Shown: piece after piece, positions 17,134 to 26,267 of the stretch
How positions within the stretch are numbered: position 1 is the first letter of the stretch
How the letters are laid out: each line of letters begins with the position of its first letter
Origin: Idiomarina tyrosinivorans
Lineage (GTDB): Bacteria; Pseudomonadota; Gammaproteobacteria; Enterobacterales; Alteromonadaceae
Reading direction: 5' to 3'
Length of the DNA: 64,000 nt
NCBI RefSeq assembly: GCF_003987475.1
Contig: NZ_PIQH01000003.1
Span: 1 to 64,000, forward strand
Made by a program: the position numbers and the translations under genes
Notes under the pieces: model-generated
Told to the model about the DNA's origin: nothing
Seen by the model: only the letters and a program-made list of their open reading frames with translations
Database searches by the model: none

Positions 17134-17906
17134 ATCAGTCGACCAGTTTAATTGCACTAAAAACCATCTGGATTAAAGAGTGCACGCGGTTCTTGCGAAT
17201 TTGGGTGCAAACTCTGGTGCCACCTGCGATAACGATGACGCTGTACTTTGTCATTTTCGGTAGCATCGTGGGCGAGCGGATTGGACAAATGAGCGGCGTG
17301 ACCTACATGGAGTTCATTGTGCCTGGTTTGATCATGATGTCGGTGATTACCAATTCGTACTCAAATGTTGCATCGTCATTTTTTAGTGCTAAGTTCCAAC
17401 GCAACATCGAAGAGATGCTCGTGTCGCCGGTATCGACACCAGTGATCATCGCTGGCTATATTGGTGGTGGTATGGCGCGAGCGATGATCGTCGCTGTGAT
17501 CGTCACCGCGGTATCATTTTTCTTTGTCGACAACGTCCACCTTGAGCATCCTTTGTACGTTGTGCTTACTGTCATTCTTACTTCGACACTGTTTTCTCTG
17601 GGCGGCTTAGCAAATGCGGTATTTGCTAAAACCTTTGACGATATTTCCATTGTTCCAACGTTCGTGCTGACGCCGTTAACCTATCTCGGTGGGGTATTCT
17701 ATTCGGTCAGTTTGCTACCGGATTTCTGGCAGGGCGTATCGATGGCAAACCCTATCCTGTATATGGTTAATGGCTTTCGCTATGGCTTTTTAGGTCAAGC
17801 TGATGTGCCGATCGGTGTTGCGATGGCGGTCTTGATTGGTTTTAATATTGCATTTTTTGTGCTGGTTTACCGGTTGCTCAGTAAAGGTGTAGGTATTCGT
17901 TCGTGA
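17130..17906 (+). CDS. yadH: ABC-2 type transporter permease (YadH-like)
   Basis: This 258-residue inner-membrane permease has six predicted helices and the ABC-2 family region FVLTPLTYLGGVFYSVSLLPDFWQ in the C-terminal half. The N-terminal phrase LKTIWIKECTRFLRIWVQTLVPPAITMTLYFVIFG is the usual YadH entry. It is translationally coupled to the ATPase upstream and, through a GTGA overlap, to the methyltransferase gene downstream. Confidence 0.93.
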   Translation: MNQSTSLIALKTIWIKECTRFLRIWVQTLVPPAITMTLYFVIFGSIVGERIGQMSGVTYMEFIVPGLIMMSVITNSYSNVASSFFSAKFQRNIEEMLVSPVSTPVIIAGYIGGGMARAMIVAVIVTAVSFFFVDNVHLEHPLYVVLTVILTSTLFSLGGLANAVFAKTFDDISIVPTFVLTPLTYLGGVFYSVSLLPDFWQGVSMANPILYMVNGFRYGFLGQADVPIGVAMAVLIGFNIAFFVLVYRLLSKGVGIRS

Positions 17907-18589
17907 GCTTTATTGCCCGTGCCGTTACCACCAATCAAACCGGCAACCATGAAGATTTGATGAAGCATGTCGAGCGGCAAGCTCGCTCGACCTTTAAAAA
18001 GCCTATTCAACAACACAACCAAGCGGCATTTGATGAGATTAATGCGCGTGTTGCAGAAAGCGACAAGCCATTGATTTTGGATTCCTGTTGTGGCGTGGGA
18101 GAGAGCACTGCGTGGTTGGCGCAACAATACCCACAGGCGTTAGTGGTGGGAGTGGACAAGTCTGCTCATAGGTTAGCGCGTCATGGTGCCTACCAAGGTC
18201 AGTCGCAAGGGCACAACTACTGGTTAGTACGCGCTGATCTTATTGATTTCTGGCGCTTGGCGGCCGCAGCAGGATGGCGTTTAGAAAAGCACTATTTGTT
18301 GTATCCCAACCCCTATCCCAAAGCGTCTCAGTTATCACGCCGTTGGCATGCGAGTCCGGTGTGGAAGTCGTTGTGGCAACTTGGCGGGGAGTTAGTGATG
18401 CGCTCCAACTGGGTGACTTATTTGACGGAAGTTGCAGAATCGCTAACCTTAATCGAATGTCAGGCGCAGATTGCACCGCTATTACGGTCACACCAAGCAA
18501 TGACGCCGTTCGAACGCAAATATCAGCGTTCGCAACAGCAGCTATGGCAGCTTCGCGCGCAATTACCAGAGGAAGTGCGATTTGAGTAA
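17903..18589 (+). CDS. TrmB-like SAM-dependent methyltransferase
   Basis: This 228-residue class I methyltransferase resembles tRNA (guanine-N7) methyltransferase TrmB. Motif I is DSCCGVGEST (60-69), and the region YLLYPNPYPKASQLSRRW matches the catalytic (N/Y)xPDPWPK-type motif of TrmB, with Asn-Pro-Tyr in place of Asp-Pro-Trp. That change, plus DSCCG instead of EIGFG, suggests a diverged paralogue rather than TrmB itself. The GTG start overlaps the permease stop by 4 bases. Its target is unknown, and a second genuine trmB is expected elsewhere in the genome. Confidence 0.85.
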   Translation: MSFIARAVTTNQTGNHEDLMKHVERQARSTFKKPIQQHNQAAFDEINARVAESDKPLILDSCCGVGESTAWLAQQYPQALVVGVDKSAHRLARHGAYQGQSQGHNYWLVRADLIDFWRLAAAAGWRLEKHYLLYPNPYPKASQLSRRWHASPVWKSLWQLGGELVMRSNWVTYLTEVAESLTLIECQAQIAPLLRSHQAMTPFERKYQRSQQQLWQLRAQLPEEVRFE

Positions 18590-20222
18590 AACGCCACAAT
18601 ATGCCGAGGTCAATCAAGAGTCGTTGTACCGGATTTTTACCATCCCGGAAGCGCCAGACTCCACCTTGGGTCGCATTGAAAAGCATTTGTCAGAGAATTT
18701 GATGGGCTTTTTGGGTGAACATATCGTCGCTCGAGAAAAGCCACTGCAAGCGATCGAACAGGATTTTCAAGGCGCAACGGTGCCAGAAGATCCACAGTTC
18801 GTCTCTGACCATACCGAGTTTCTGCTGGATAAGTTAGTCGCTCATTCGGTACATACAGCGTCGCCGCGGTTTATTGGCCACATGACCTCTGCGCTGCCGT
18901 ATTTTCTGCTGCCGCTAGCAAAATTGATGGTTGGCTTAAACCAGAACTTGGTCAAGATAGAAACCTCGAAAGCGTTTACTCCGCTTGAGCGCAATGTCAT
19001 TGGTATGCTGCATCACTTGGTTTATCAGCGCGATGGGGATTTTTATCGACGCTGGATGCACAGTGCACAACACTCCTTAGGGGCGTTTTGTTCGGGCGGC
19101 ACGGTGGCCAATATCACCGCACTTTGGGTCGCCCGGAACCAGCTACTCAAGCCAACCAATGGCTTTGCAGGCATTGCCGCTGATGGTCTAGCTGCTGGAC
19201 TTCAACACTATGGTTATCAGCGGCTGACGGTAATGGTTTCCGAGCGCGGTCATTATTCGTTAGCAAAAGCCGCCGATGTGTTGGGTATCGGTCGTAAAAA
19301 CCTCATTGCGGTGCCTACTGATCATAATAACCGTGTGCAAATTGCTGCATTACGGGAAAAGTGTCAGCAGGTGGAAGCCGACGGTGGCAAGGTGATGGCC
19401 ATTATTGGTGTTGCCGGAACCACAGAAACCGGCCATATTGACCCACTCGAAGAGATGGCGGAAGTCGCACAACAAGTGAATGCTCACTTCCATGTGGATG
19501 CCGCTTGGGGCGGGGCAACACTGATGTCATCGCGGCACCGTCAACTGTTAGCGGGTATTGAGTTGGCCGACAGCGTAACCATTGATGCGCACAAGCAAAT
19601 GTATGTACCAATGGGGGCGGGTTTAGTGCTTTTCAAAGACCCGTCAGCGGTACGCGCCATCGAACACCACGCCGAATATATTATTCGCCATGGCTCCAAA
19701 GACTTAGGAGCACACACCATGGAAGGATCGCGTTCAGGTATGGCGATGATGGTGTTTTCGGCATTGCACGTGATCGGTCGTCGGGGCTATGAGTTATTGA
19801 TTGATAACAGCATAGAGAAAGCACACTACTTTGCTGATCTCATTCGTCAGCAAGATGATTTTGAAGTGATCACTGATCCTGAGTTGTGTCTGTTAACCTA
19901 CCGCTATGTGCCTGAGCCGGTGAAACATGTGCTAGAGCAAGGAAATGCCGAGCATATAAAACGGCTAACACCACATTTGAATGCGCTAACCCGCTATATT
20001 CAAAAACGACAGCGGGAAGATGGACAATCGTTTGTGTCGCGTACCAAGCTCACACCGCATCAGTACCACAGCGAGCCCACCGTGGTTTTTCGGGTGGTAT
20101 TGGCTAACCCGTTAACTACCGAAGCGATGCTTGCAGACGTACTCGCTGAGCAGCGCAAAATTGCTAGCCGCGCAACCAGTTTGTTGGGCGCGTTGTATAC
20201 CGAAATGCGTGAGTTAGGTTAG
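18582..20222 (+). CDS. panP: PLP-dependent aspartate 1-decarboxylase PanP (putative)
   Basis: This 546-residue group II PLP decarboxylase has the cofactor-binding lysine at K338 in [17 protein letters not shown] upstream of it, and [14 protein letters not shown] in the phosphate-binding region. Length and the N-terminal segment match the PanP family, which makes beta-alanine from aspartate in bacteria lacking the pyruvoyl enzyme PanD. The context supports this strongly: it converges with panC-panB, overlapping panC by 4 bases. It uses a TTG start with GAGGAAG about 6 nt upstream, overlapping the methyltransferase gene by 8 bases. A glutamate or other amino-acid decarboxylase is the alternative. 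Confidence 0.9.
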   Translation: MSKTPQYAEVNQESLYRIFTIPEAPDSTLGRIEKHLSENLMGFLGEHIVAREKPLQAIEQDFQGATVPEDPQFVSDHTEFLLDKLVAHSVHTASPRFIGHMTSALPYFLLPLAKLMVGLNQNLVKIETSKAFTPLERNVIGMLHHLVYQRDGDFYRRWMHSAQHSLGAFCSGGTVANITALWVARNQLLKPTNGFAGIAADGLAAGLQHYGYQRLTVMVSERGHYSLAKAADVLGIGRKNLIAVPTDHNNRVQIAALREKCQQVEADGGKVMAIIGVAGTTETGHIDPLEEMAEVAQQVNAHFHVDAAWGGATLMSSRHRQLLAGIELADSVTIDAHKQMYVPMGAGLVLFKDPSAVRAIEHHAEYIIRHGSKDLGAHTMEGSRSGMAMMVFSALHVIGRRGYELLIDNSIEKAHYFADLIRQQDDFEVITDPELCLLTYRYVPEPVKHVLEQGNAEHIKRLTPHLNALTRYIQKRQREDGQSFVSRTKLTPHQYHSEPTVVFRVVLANPLTTEAMLADVLAEQRKIASRATSLLGALYTEMRELG

Positions 20223-21070
20223 GCGCGAGCCACGACGATATTATCGATCAGCCGCGTTTTACCAAGGAATGCGGCAATTAAGATCACCCAGCGCTCGGCA
20301 GCATCAACGCTTGGCGCTGACAAATCTCTGGCGTTGCGAATACTGACATAATCAGGCTTGAGTCCGCACTGCTGCAAGGCTTCCCGGGCTTGTTGCTCAT
20401 AAGCCGAAAAATCTGTGCCACCGCTTTGCAAAGTCGCTGCCAAGGTTTTTAAGGTCTGATAGATAACGCTTGCTTGCTGGCGCTCGGCATCACTCAAGTA
20501 GCCGTTTCGCGAGCTCATGGCTAAGCCGCTAGCTAAACGTTGAGTCGGCACGCCAATAATCTCGACCGGCAATGAGAGATCCGCGGTCATTAAGCGAATC
20601 ACTTGTAATTGCTGAAAGTCTTTTTGGCCAAACACTGCAACGTCTGGTTGCACCATATTAAACAACTTACAGACAATCGTGGCGACACCGGTAAAATGTC
20701 CTGGCCGGCTAGCGCCACAAAGGATGTCAGAAATCCCCGGGACTTCGACCCGAGTTTGTTGACCAAGACCCCGCGGATAGACGTCATCCACGGTCGGTGT
20801 GAAAACCGCATCCACGCCCAAACTCGCAAGCTTTTCGCAGTCTTCAGTAAGGGTGCGAGGGTAACTATCGAGGTCTTCGTTGGCACCAAACTGCATCGGA
20901 TTTACGAAAATACTCACCACCACTCGCTCGGCATTTTGCTGAGCATGCTTAACGAGGGCTAAATGACCGTCATGGAGGTTACCCATGGTTGGGACCAATG
21001 CCACGCGTTCAGCGCTTGGAAGATTGCGGCGCCATTGGCGCATATGGTTTAGATCTTGAAGTTGCTGCAT
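20219..21070 (-). CDS. panC: Pantothenate synthetase
   Basis: This 283-residue enzyme joins pantoate and beta-alanine with ATP to make pantothenate. It shows [14 protein letters not shown] (27-40, the HIGH-like ATP site), [33 protein letters not shown] and the KMSKS-equivalent [11 protein letters not shown]. The start at 21070 gives the exact usual length and lies 4 bases after the panB stop. It is downstream of panB in a folK-panB-panC order. Confidence 0.97.
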   Translation of the reverse strand: MQQLQDLNHMRQWRRNLPSAERVALVPTMGNLHDGHLALVKHAQQNAERVVVSIFVNPMQFGANEDLDSYPRTLTEDCEKLASLGVDAVFTPTVDDVYPRGLGQQTRVEVPGISDILCGASRPGHFTGVATIVCKLFNMVQPDVAVFGQKDFQQLQVIRLMTADLSLPVEIIGVPTQRLASGLAMSSRNGYLSDAERQQASVIYQTLKTLAATLQSGGTDFSAYEQQAREALQQCGLKPDYVSIRNARDLSAPSVDAAERWVILIAAFLGKTRLIDNIVVARA

Positions 21071-21074
21071 AGGA

Positions 21075-21866
21075 TTAACGATAGCTATGTTCGGGAGCCG
21101 GGAACTGGCCTTGCTGGACCTCATCACGGAAGGCAATGATGGCGTTGCGTAACGAACCTTGGCCCGCTAAAAAGTCTTTGGTGAATTTGGGCAAGTAATC
21201 GCTATTAAGCCCAAGCATGTCGTGCATTACCAAAATTTGACCATCGGTGTCTGCACCCGCACCAATACCAATGGTGGGAATACTCAAGGCCTCACTAATC
21301 CGTTTACCTAAGCTGGCTGGAATGCATTCCAGTACTAACAATTGCGCACCGGCTTGTTCTAGTTTTTGTGCTTGTGCCAAGGTCGCGTCCGCTTGCGCTT
21401 GCTCTTTAGCTTGCACTTTATAGCCGCCGAGGACATTCACCGACTGTGGTAATAATCCCAAGTGAGCACATACTGGGACACCACGGGTGACTAATCCTTG
21501 GATGGTGTGTTCCAGCCATTCACCGCCTTCTAATTTGACCATGTTGGCGCCGGCTTGCATTAACCGTGCGGCATTTTGGTAAGCCTGCTCTGGCTGGCTA
21601 TAGCTCATAAAAGGTAGGTCGGCTACCACGAATCCAGCAGGCGCACCGCGGCGCACCGCTTCGGTGTGATAGCAGATATCGTCCACGCTAACCGGAATGG
21701 TGGAATCGCGGCCTTGGACCACATTACCCAGCGAGTCACCCACCAGCATAAAGTCGATACCACACTCAATAAACAGCTTGGCGAAGCTGGCATCATATGC
21801 GGTTAGCGAGGTGATTTTTTTTCCCTCGGCCTTCATCTTTTGTAGCGTCGCGATGGTGGTTGCCAT
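21075..21866 (-). CDS. panB: Ketopantoate hydroxymethyltransferase
   Basis: This 263-residue enzyme makes ketopantoate from 2-oxoisovalerate and methylene-tetrahydrofolate. Family segments are [44 protein letters not shown] and [24 protein letters not shown]. The length matches E. coli (264). Its start overlaps the folK stop by one base (TAATG), so the two are coupled. Confidence 0.98.
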   Translation of the reverse strand: MATTIATLQKMKAEGKKITSLTAYDASFAKLFIECGIDFMLVGDSLGNVVQGRDSTIPVSVDDICYHTEAVRRGAPAGFVVADLPFMSYSQPEQAYQNAARLMQAGANMVKLEGGEWLEHTIQGLVTRGVPVCAHLGLLPQSVNVLGGYKVQAKEQAQADATLAQAQKLEQAGAQLLVLECIPASLGKRISEALSIPTIGIGAGADTDGQILVMHDMLGLNSDYLPKFTKDFLAGQGSLRNAIIAFRDEVQQGQFPAPEHSYR

Positions 21867-22384
21867 TACTGACTCTCCTGTAGTCGTTGAGCAATCTCTG
21901 CTGCCGAGATTAGCATATTTAGCTGATAGTCAGGAACTGTCGAGGTAAATGCTTGTAGCGCTTTGCCATTAGGCAAGCGGGCTTGTGGCGCAATTTCTAA
22001 CAGCGGCAAGAGGGCGAAATCGCGTTCGGTTAGGCCGATGTGCGGAATATTCAAGCGCGGATGCCGCAATACGATTGCGTCACTCAAAAGTATATCTAGG
22101 TCTAGTGTCCGCTCGCCCCAGCGCCGGTCGCGGACGCGCCCTTGTTGTTGTTCGATGTGCTGTAACTGCTGCAATAAAGCGAAGGGTGCTAAGGTGGATG
22201 CCACTGCGGCAACGGCATTGATATAATCGGGCTGATCCTGCGGCCCCATCGGCGCACTTTGGTAAAAACCTGAGTGCGCTAAAAGGCGGCTATCTGGAAG
22301 CTGTTTTATCGCCTGAAGTGCTTGCAGTAACTGGTGTTCTGGGTGCTGCTGATTACTTCCTAAGCCGATGTAGTAATTAGTCAT
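21866..22384 (-). CDS. folK: 6-hydroxymethyl-dihydropterin diphosphokinase
   Basis: This 172-residue enzyme transfers pyrophosphate from ATP to the pterin precursor of folate. Motifs include YIGLGSNQ at the N-terminus, [22 protein letters not shown], and the substrate loop [13 protein letters not shown] followed by [18 protein letters not shown]. The ATG at 22384 overlaps the pcnB coding sequence by 8 bases. It is part of the conserved pcnB-folK-panB-panC block. Confidence 0.97.
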   Translation of the reverse strand: MTNYYIGLGSNQQHPEHQLLQALQAIKQLPDSRLLAHSGFYQSAPMGPQDQPDYINAVAAVASTLAPFALLQQLQHIEQQQGRVRDRRWGERTLDLDILLSDAIVLRHPRLNIPHIGLTERDFALLPLLEIAPQARLPNGKALQAFTSTVPDYQLNMLISAAEIAQRLQESQ

Positions 22385-23771
22385 TACGCGCCGGGGACGA
22401 AGAGTTCTGTGAACGCGGCTTACGTCGTCGATTACTGCGGCGACGTCCTTGATTACTGGGTTTCGCCGCAGATTGAGGCTGATTTTGCCATTCCGTCCAA
22501 CGTTGCGCGGCTTGTTGCAACAACTGTTGTTCATCACCCGTAGCGATATCCGCGCGCAATAATAAGAAATCGTAGGCAGCACGGAAGCGGCCATGCTCCA
22601 GTACCGAGCGAACTCGGGCTCCGCCTTTGGTACGTTCCATACGCTGCTGTAAGTGCCAAATATCACGTGCTGGCATACTAAACCGTTTAGGGATAGCGAT
22701 AGACTGTGCTTGTTTACCAACCACATCTGCGGCTGCGATATTGAGTGCATCAACGGGTGGTAAGCCCCCTTCTGCCATCAATTGTTGTTGACGTGCCTGC
22801 AACGGATACCAGAGCAGTACTGCAACAAGATAAGCTGGGGTGACGCGTTGATCGTTATTGACGCGTTTATCGGTATCGGCAAACGAGCGACGAATCAGTT
22901 GGAAGCTTTCACTGTCAGGATTCTTGATGTATTGCTTGAGCATTGGGAACAGCATTTGGAACAAGCCAAACTCACTGAGCTGTTCAAAGTTTGCTGCCGC
23001 TTTACCGGCCATGAATAATTTCAAGAACTCTTCAAACAAGCGCGCTGGCGGTATGTGACCTAACAAGTCTGCTAACCGTGGAATCGGTTCGGCAACCTGA
23101 GGCGTCAATTTCATATTAAGTTTCGTGGCGAAGCGAATAGCGCGCAGCATTCTCACCGGATCTTCACGATAACGTTGCTCGGCGTCGCCAATTAATCGCA
23201 ACTGGCCAGCCTCAATGTCTTTCACACCGTCGGCAAAATCATAGATCGCGAAGTCAGCGATGTTGTAATACAGGGCGTTAACAGTAAAGTCACGACGCTC
23301 GGCGTCTTCTTCAATATCGCCATAGACGTTATCGCGAAGTAACATGCCCTTATCATTTTGCTGGGCAATTTTGTCGCTGCTGTCGGGGCTATCGTGGTGG
23401 CCGCGGAAGGTAGCGACTTCGATAATTTCTTTTCCAAATACCACATGTGCTAGGCGAAAGCGGCGGCCAATCAAGCGGCAATTGCCAAATAGACGTTTAA
23501 TTTGCTCTGGCGTTGCGTTAGTGACGACATCAAAATCTTTAGGCTGGATGCCAAGCAGTAAGTCACGCACACAACCGCCAACTAGATAGGCGTCATAGCC
23601 ACTATTATGCAAACGATATAATACCTTGACCGCGTTTTTGCTTAACGCACTGCGAGAAATAGGATGTTGATCACGCGGAATAATAATCGGCTCGGCGAGG
23701 ACGCGGCCTGCGGTTGTCGTTTTTTCCGAGGTAAAGGCACGTTTCGCAAGTGCTTTTAGGCGCTTAATAAT
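22377..23771 (-). CDS. pcnB: Poly(A) polymerase I, probable AUU start
   Basis: This enzyme adds 3' poly(A) tails to RNAs for decay. The nucleotidyltransferase core holds LVGGCVRDLLLG (from residue 63) and the catalytic aspartates in DFDVV (79 and 81). A basic, proline/arginine-rich C-terminus follows. Conserved family sequence (PIIIPRDQHPISRSALSKNAVKVLYRL) runs upstream of the only standard in-frame start, a TTG at 23612, so that start is wrong. No ATG, GTG or TTG precedes it before the stop further upstream. ATT at 23771 has GGAG 7 nt before it and gives 464 residues, almost exactly the E. coli length. E. coli pcnB is known to start at AUU. A second ATT immediately follows and cannot be excluded. 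Confidence 0.9.
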   Translation of the reverse strand: MIKRLKALAKRAFTSEKTTTAGRVLAEPIIIPRDQHPISRSALSKNAVKVLYRLHNSGYDAYLVGGCVRDLLLGIQPKDFDVVTNATPEQIKRLFGNCRLIGRRFRLAHVVFGKEIIEVATFRGHHDSPDSSDKIAQQNDKGMLLRDNVYGDIEEDAERRDFTVNALYYNIADFAIYDFADGVKDIEAGQLRLIGDAEQRYREDPVRMLRAIRFATKLNMKLTPQVAEPIPRLADLLGHIPPARLFEEFLKLFMAGKAAANFEQLSEFGLFQMLFPMLKQYIKNPDSESFQLIRRSFADTDKRVNNDQRVTPAYLVAVLLWYPLQARQQQLMAEGGLPPVDALNIAAADVVGKQAQSIAIPKRFSMPARDIWHLQQRMERTKGGARVRSVLEHGRFRAAYDFLLLRADIATGDEQQLLQQAAQRWTEWQNQPQSAAKPSNQGRRRSNRRRKPRSQNSSSPARND

Positions 23772-23813
23772 GGTCGTTCTCCAGAGTGTTTCTGCTGCCT
23801 GCTCCAGCAGCCG

Positions 23814-23841
23814 TCGATGGCGCTATTGTAGCGCGCATCGA
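23814..23841 (-). promoter_or_regulatory. Leader hairpin upstream of pcnB
   Basis: TCGATG and CATCGA close an inner GCGCTA-CAA-TAGCGC hairpin with one bulged base, giving a 12-bp stem. It sits between the stop of the preceding gene and the pcnB start. A second small hairpin (CTGCT-GG-AGCAG) follows before the ribosome-binding site. Neither has a T-run. They could slow transcription, protect the mRNA end or tune pcnB translation. Confidence 0.4.
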
Positions 23842-23859
23842 GCGGAACTGGAATGGGGT

Positions 23860-24777
23860 TTACTGGGTTGTAACCTCAGTCACGGTAATTGGCATGGGCT
23901 GCAGTGTTTTCAGATTGCCAAAAGTGACGGGTTGTTCTGGCGTTAAGGCAATTTTCACTGCATTTTCGCCCGTGAAAAAGCCAACGATGGCTTTTGACTC
24001 TTGCTCGTCGACTTGGCTGAAAGAGCCCAGCATTTGTATCGTGTTAGCCGCTAGAAGTTTTTTAAACTGGGTTTCTTCGATGTTCTGCTGTTGGCTGATC
24101 AACGAGCTGTAAAATGGAATAAATTTTTCATCAGATAAGGTGACTTCAAACTGTTCAATAACAGCATCCTGCATTGCAGTTTTCAGTTCATCCACTAGCG
24201 CCTTAGTTTGTTCTGGCGTGAGCTGATTTTGTGATTGCTGCTTAGATTGCTGCACCATTTGTTGCAGCTTTTGCATAAAAGCTTCAGCCTGACTTAAGCG
24301 AATATCGAGCTGTAACTGGCCGTAATCTTTCATGTCGTAATTGAGGTCTACGTCAAACACGCCTGGTTGTTTATCAAACTCAACGTCGGCGCTTACGTCC
24401 AGCGCCATGGGTTCAACAAAGGCTTTGAGGTTAGGCGGTAACAGGCTCATGAATTTGCCGTCAACGCTAATTCCCTTAACGCTTGCTGAAGACTGTTCTG
24501 GTAATTCGTCGAAGTTAAAATTGTGGTTAACGACTTGCTTTACCGCAATGCTGATATCAGGCTGGCTTAGTTTTAACGAGATGTTGCTCACACTCCATTG
24601 CCAGGCCAGCAAATCTACATCGATTTCACCGTAGCTTAAGGTTGCTCCCGCCGGCAATTGTTGTTTGCTCAGTTGCAACTGCTGTTCAATTTTCCCTTCG
24701 AGATAGTGGTCTGCTAATGCCGCTCCACCTAAAACAATAACGACAGCGGCGACAATAGCGATAATAACTTTTTTCAT
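23860..24777 (-). CDS. Uncharacterised membrane-anchored protein between gluQ and pcnB
   Basis: This 305-residue protein has one N-terminal membrane segment (about residues 3-23) and a predicted periplasmic body mixing beta-rich stretches (SYGEIDVDLLAWQWSVSNIS) with a glutamine-rich helical section (FMQKLQQMVQQSKQQSQNQ, about 168-190). I do not recognise the family with confidence. The opening pattern (GKIEQQL...LSYGEIDVDLL) loosely recalls DUF945/YdgA-type or AsmA-like envelope proteins. It interrupts the otherwise E. coli-like dksA-gluQ-pcnB order. It is probably expressed, with a reasonable start and normal codon use. No function is assigned. Confidence 0.8.
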   Translation of the reverse strand: MKKVIIAIVAAVVIVLGGAALADHYLEGKIEQQLQLSKQQLPAGATLSYGEIDVDLLAWQWSVSNISLKLSQPDISIAVKQVVNHNFNFDELPEQSSASVKGISVDGKFMSLLPPNLKAFVEPMALDVSADVEFDKQPGVFDVDLNYDMKDYGQLQLDIRLSQAEAFMQKLQQMVQQSKQQSQNQLTPEQTKALVDELKTAMQDAVIEQFEVTLSDEKFIPFYSSLISQQQNIEETQFKKLLAANTIQMLGSFSQVDEQESKAIVGFFTGENAVKIALTPEQPVTFGNLKTLQPMPITVTEVTTQ

Positions 24778-24842
24778 AACAATCCTTGTTTAATAAATAG
24801 GCGATTTGTAATTTTTGTTGAATAGATCTGACGGATTAGCAT

Positions 24843-25706
24843 TTAAATTGTACCGTTCAGGTATTTTCTGATCCAACATTTTTTTAACCATTGCAGCAAT
24901 TCCTCTATCCCATCGATACACTCTTCTGGAGGCCGCTCTAGCGCTAAATAGTCAGCCGCCTGTAAAAGATTAGCAACCGCATGACGACTATCAATGGCGG
25001 GCGCGTGATTCTGCTTACTTAGCTTGCGCTGATCGGTTCCCATGACTAACGGCAAATGCAGATATCTCGGCGGTTGTGGTTGCAGTTGCTGCCACAGTGT
25101 TAACTGCCAAAACGTTGGAATGCACAAATCCTCGCCACGAACAATGTCGGTAACTCCGCTGTCAATATCGTCAACAACCACGGCTAGTTGGTAGGCGTAC
25201 AAGCCATCACGACGACGCAACACAAAATCTTCTGCATCTTTTGCGCTAGTGCTCAGTTGCGGGCCCAAGCGGCGATCTTGCCACTCGATAACGGCTTGTT
25301 GGTTAAAAAAACGAATGGCGTGCGCTTCGCTGCTAGACGGTGGGTGCTTTAGACAATAGCGGTCATACCCATCTGACAATGTTTGTAGGCGCTTACGACG
25401 GCAAACACAGGGGTAAGTTAAACCTTGTTCGGTCAGTTGTTGAATCACCGCTCGATAACGCGCATCCCGTTGGCTTTGATATAACACCTCGCCGTCCCAA
25501 TGTAAGCCATGAGCATCGAGTTGTTGGAGAATGGTATCAGCGGCACCGGCAACGGCTCGTGGCTTATCGACATCGTCAATACGCAGTAGCCAACGCCCTT
25601 GATGGGCTTTGGCGTCTAAGTAGCTGCCGAGGGCGGCAACGAGCGAGCCCATGTGGAGAGGACCTGAGGGTGTGGGGGCAAAACGACCACAGTAGGATGT
25701 TGTCAT
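24843..25706 (-). CDS. gluQ: Glutamyl-Q tRNA(Asp) synthetase
   Basis: This 287-residue paralogue of the catalytic half of glutamyl-tRNA synthetase glutamylates the queuosine base in tRNA(Asp). It has FAPTPSGPLHMGSLVAALGS (HIGH-like site, about 9-28), the zinc-type cysteine region TYPCVCRRKR with a later YRYCL-like segment (YDRYC), and the KMSKS-like TDQRKLSKQN. It lacks an anticodon-binding domain, as GluQ should. It sits 34 bases after dksA, the same neighbour as in E. coli. Confidence 0.96.
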   Translation of the reverse strand: MTTSYCGRFAPTPSGPLHMGSLVAALGSYLDAKAHQGRWLLRIDDVDKPRAVAGAADTILQQLDAHGLHWDGEVLYQSQRDARYRAVIQQLTEQGLTYPCVCRRKRLQTLSDGYDRYCLKHPPSSSEAHAIRFFNQQAVIEWQDRRLGPQLSTSAKDAEDFVLRRRDGLYAYQLAVVVDDIDSGVTDIVRGEDLCIPTFWQLTLWQQLQPQPPRYLHLPLVMGTDQRKLSKQNHAPAIDSRHAVANLLQAADYLALERPPEECIDGIEELLQWLKKCWIRKYLNGTI

Positions 25707-25740
25707 TGCTGCCCCACAACTACGCGTTGACCAGATTGGC

Positions 25741-26196
25741 TTACGCGCCGGTCATTTGCTTTTCTTTGATTTCCGCTAAGGTTTTGCAGTCTACGCATAA
25801 ATCTGCAGTTGGGCGTGCTTCCAAACGGCGGATACCGATTTCGATGCCACATGATTCACAAAAACCAAAATCATCCTCTTCGATTTTCTGAAGGGTTTTC
25901 TCGATTTTTTTAATCAACTTGCGCTCACGATCGCGAGTACGCAATTCGATGCTGAATTCTTCTTCCTGCGCTGCACGATCCACCGGATCAGGAAAGTTCG
26001 CCGCTTCATCTTTCATGTGGTGAACGGTGCGATCAACTTCTTCGCGCAATTGGGCGCGCCAGGCTTCAAGAATTTTTCTGAAGTGCTCACGTTGAGCATC
26101 GTTCATGTATTCTTCACCCGACTTTTCCTTATATGGCTCAAGGCCGGCTAACGCCAGGATGCCGTGCGTTTTCTTCTCTGTGCCCTTTGGCATCAT
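25741..26196 (-). CDS. dksA: RNA polymerase-binding transcription factor DksA
   Basis: This 151-residue protein enters the RNA polymerase secondary channel and acts with ppGpp. The coiled-coil tip has the functional DPVDRA motif (Asp70, Asp73, Ala75). The zinc finger is a complete four-cysteine type (Cys113, Cys116, Cys134, Cys137), ending in the conserved [15 protein letters not shown] lies 4 nt before the first of two adjacent ATG codons and 7 nt before the second, so the second may be the true start. It lies between sfsA and gluQ, as in E. coli. Confidence 0.98.
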   Translation of the reverse strand: MMPKGTEKKTHGILALAGLEPYKEKSGEEYMNDAQREHFRKILEAWRAQLREEVDRTVHHMKDEAANFPDPVDRAAQEEEFSIELRTRDRERKLIKKIEKTLQKIEEDDFGFCESCGIEIGIRRLEARPTADLCVDCKTLAEIKEKQMTGA

Positions 26197-26267
26197 GGAT
26201 CTCCTAAAACAATACTGTTACACGGGTTGTGAAAAAAAGGACGCTACATATACCAGAAAGATCCCAG

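Noticed and set aside
22377-23612. pcnB beginning at the TTG at 23612
   Set aside because: It would cut off conserved N-terminal sequence; the upstream AUU with a well-placed GGAG fits family length.
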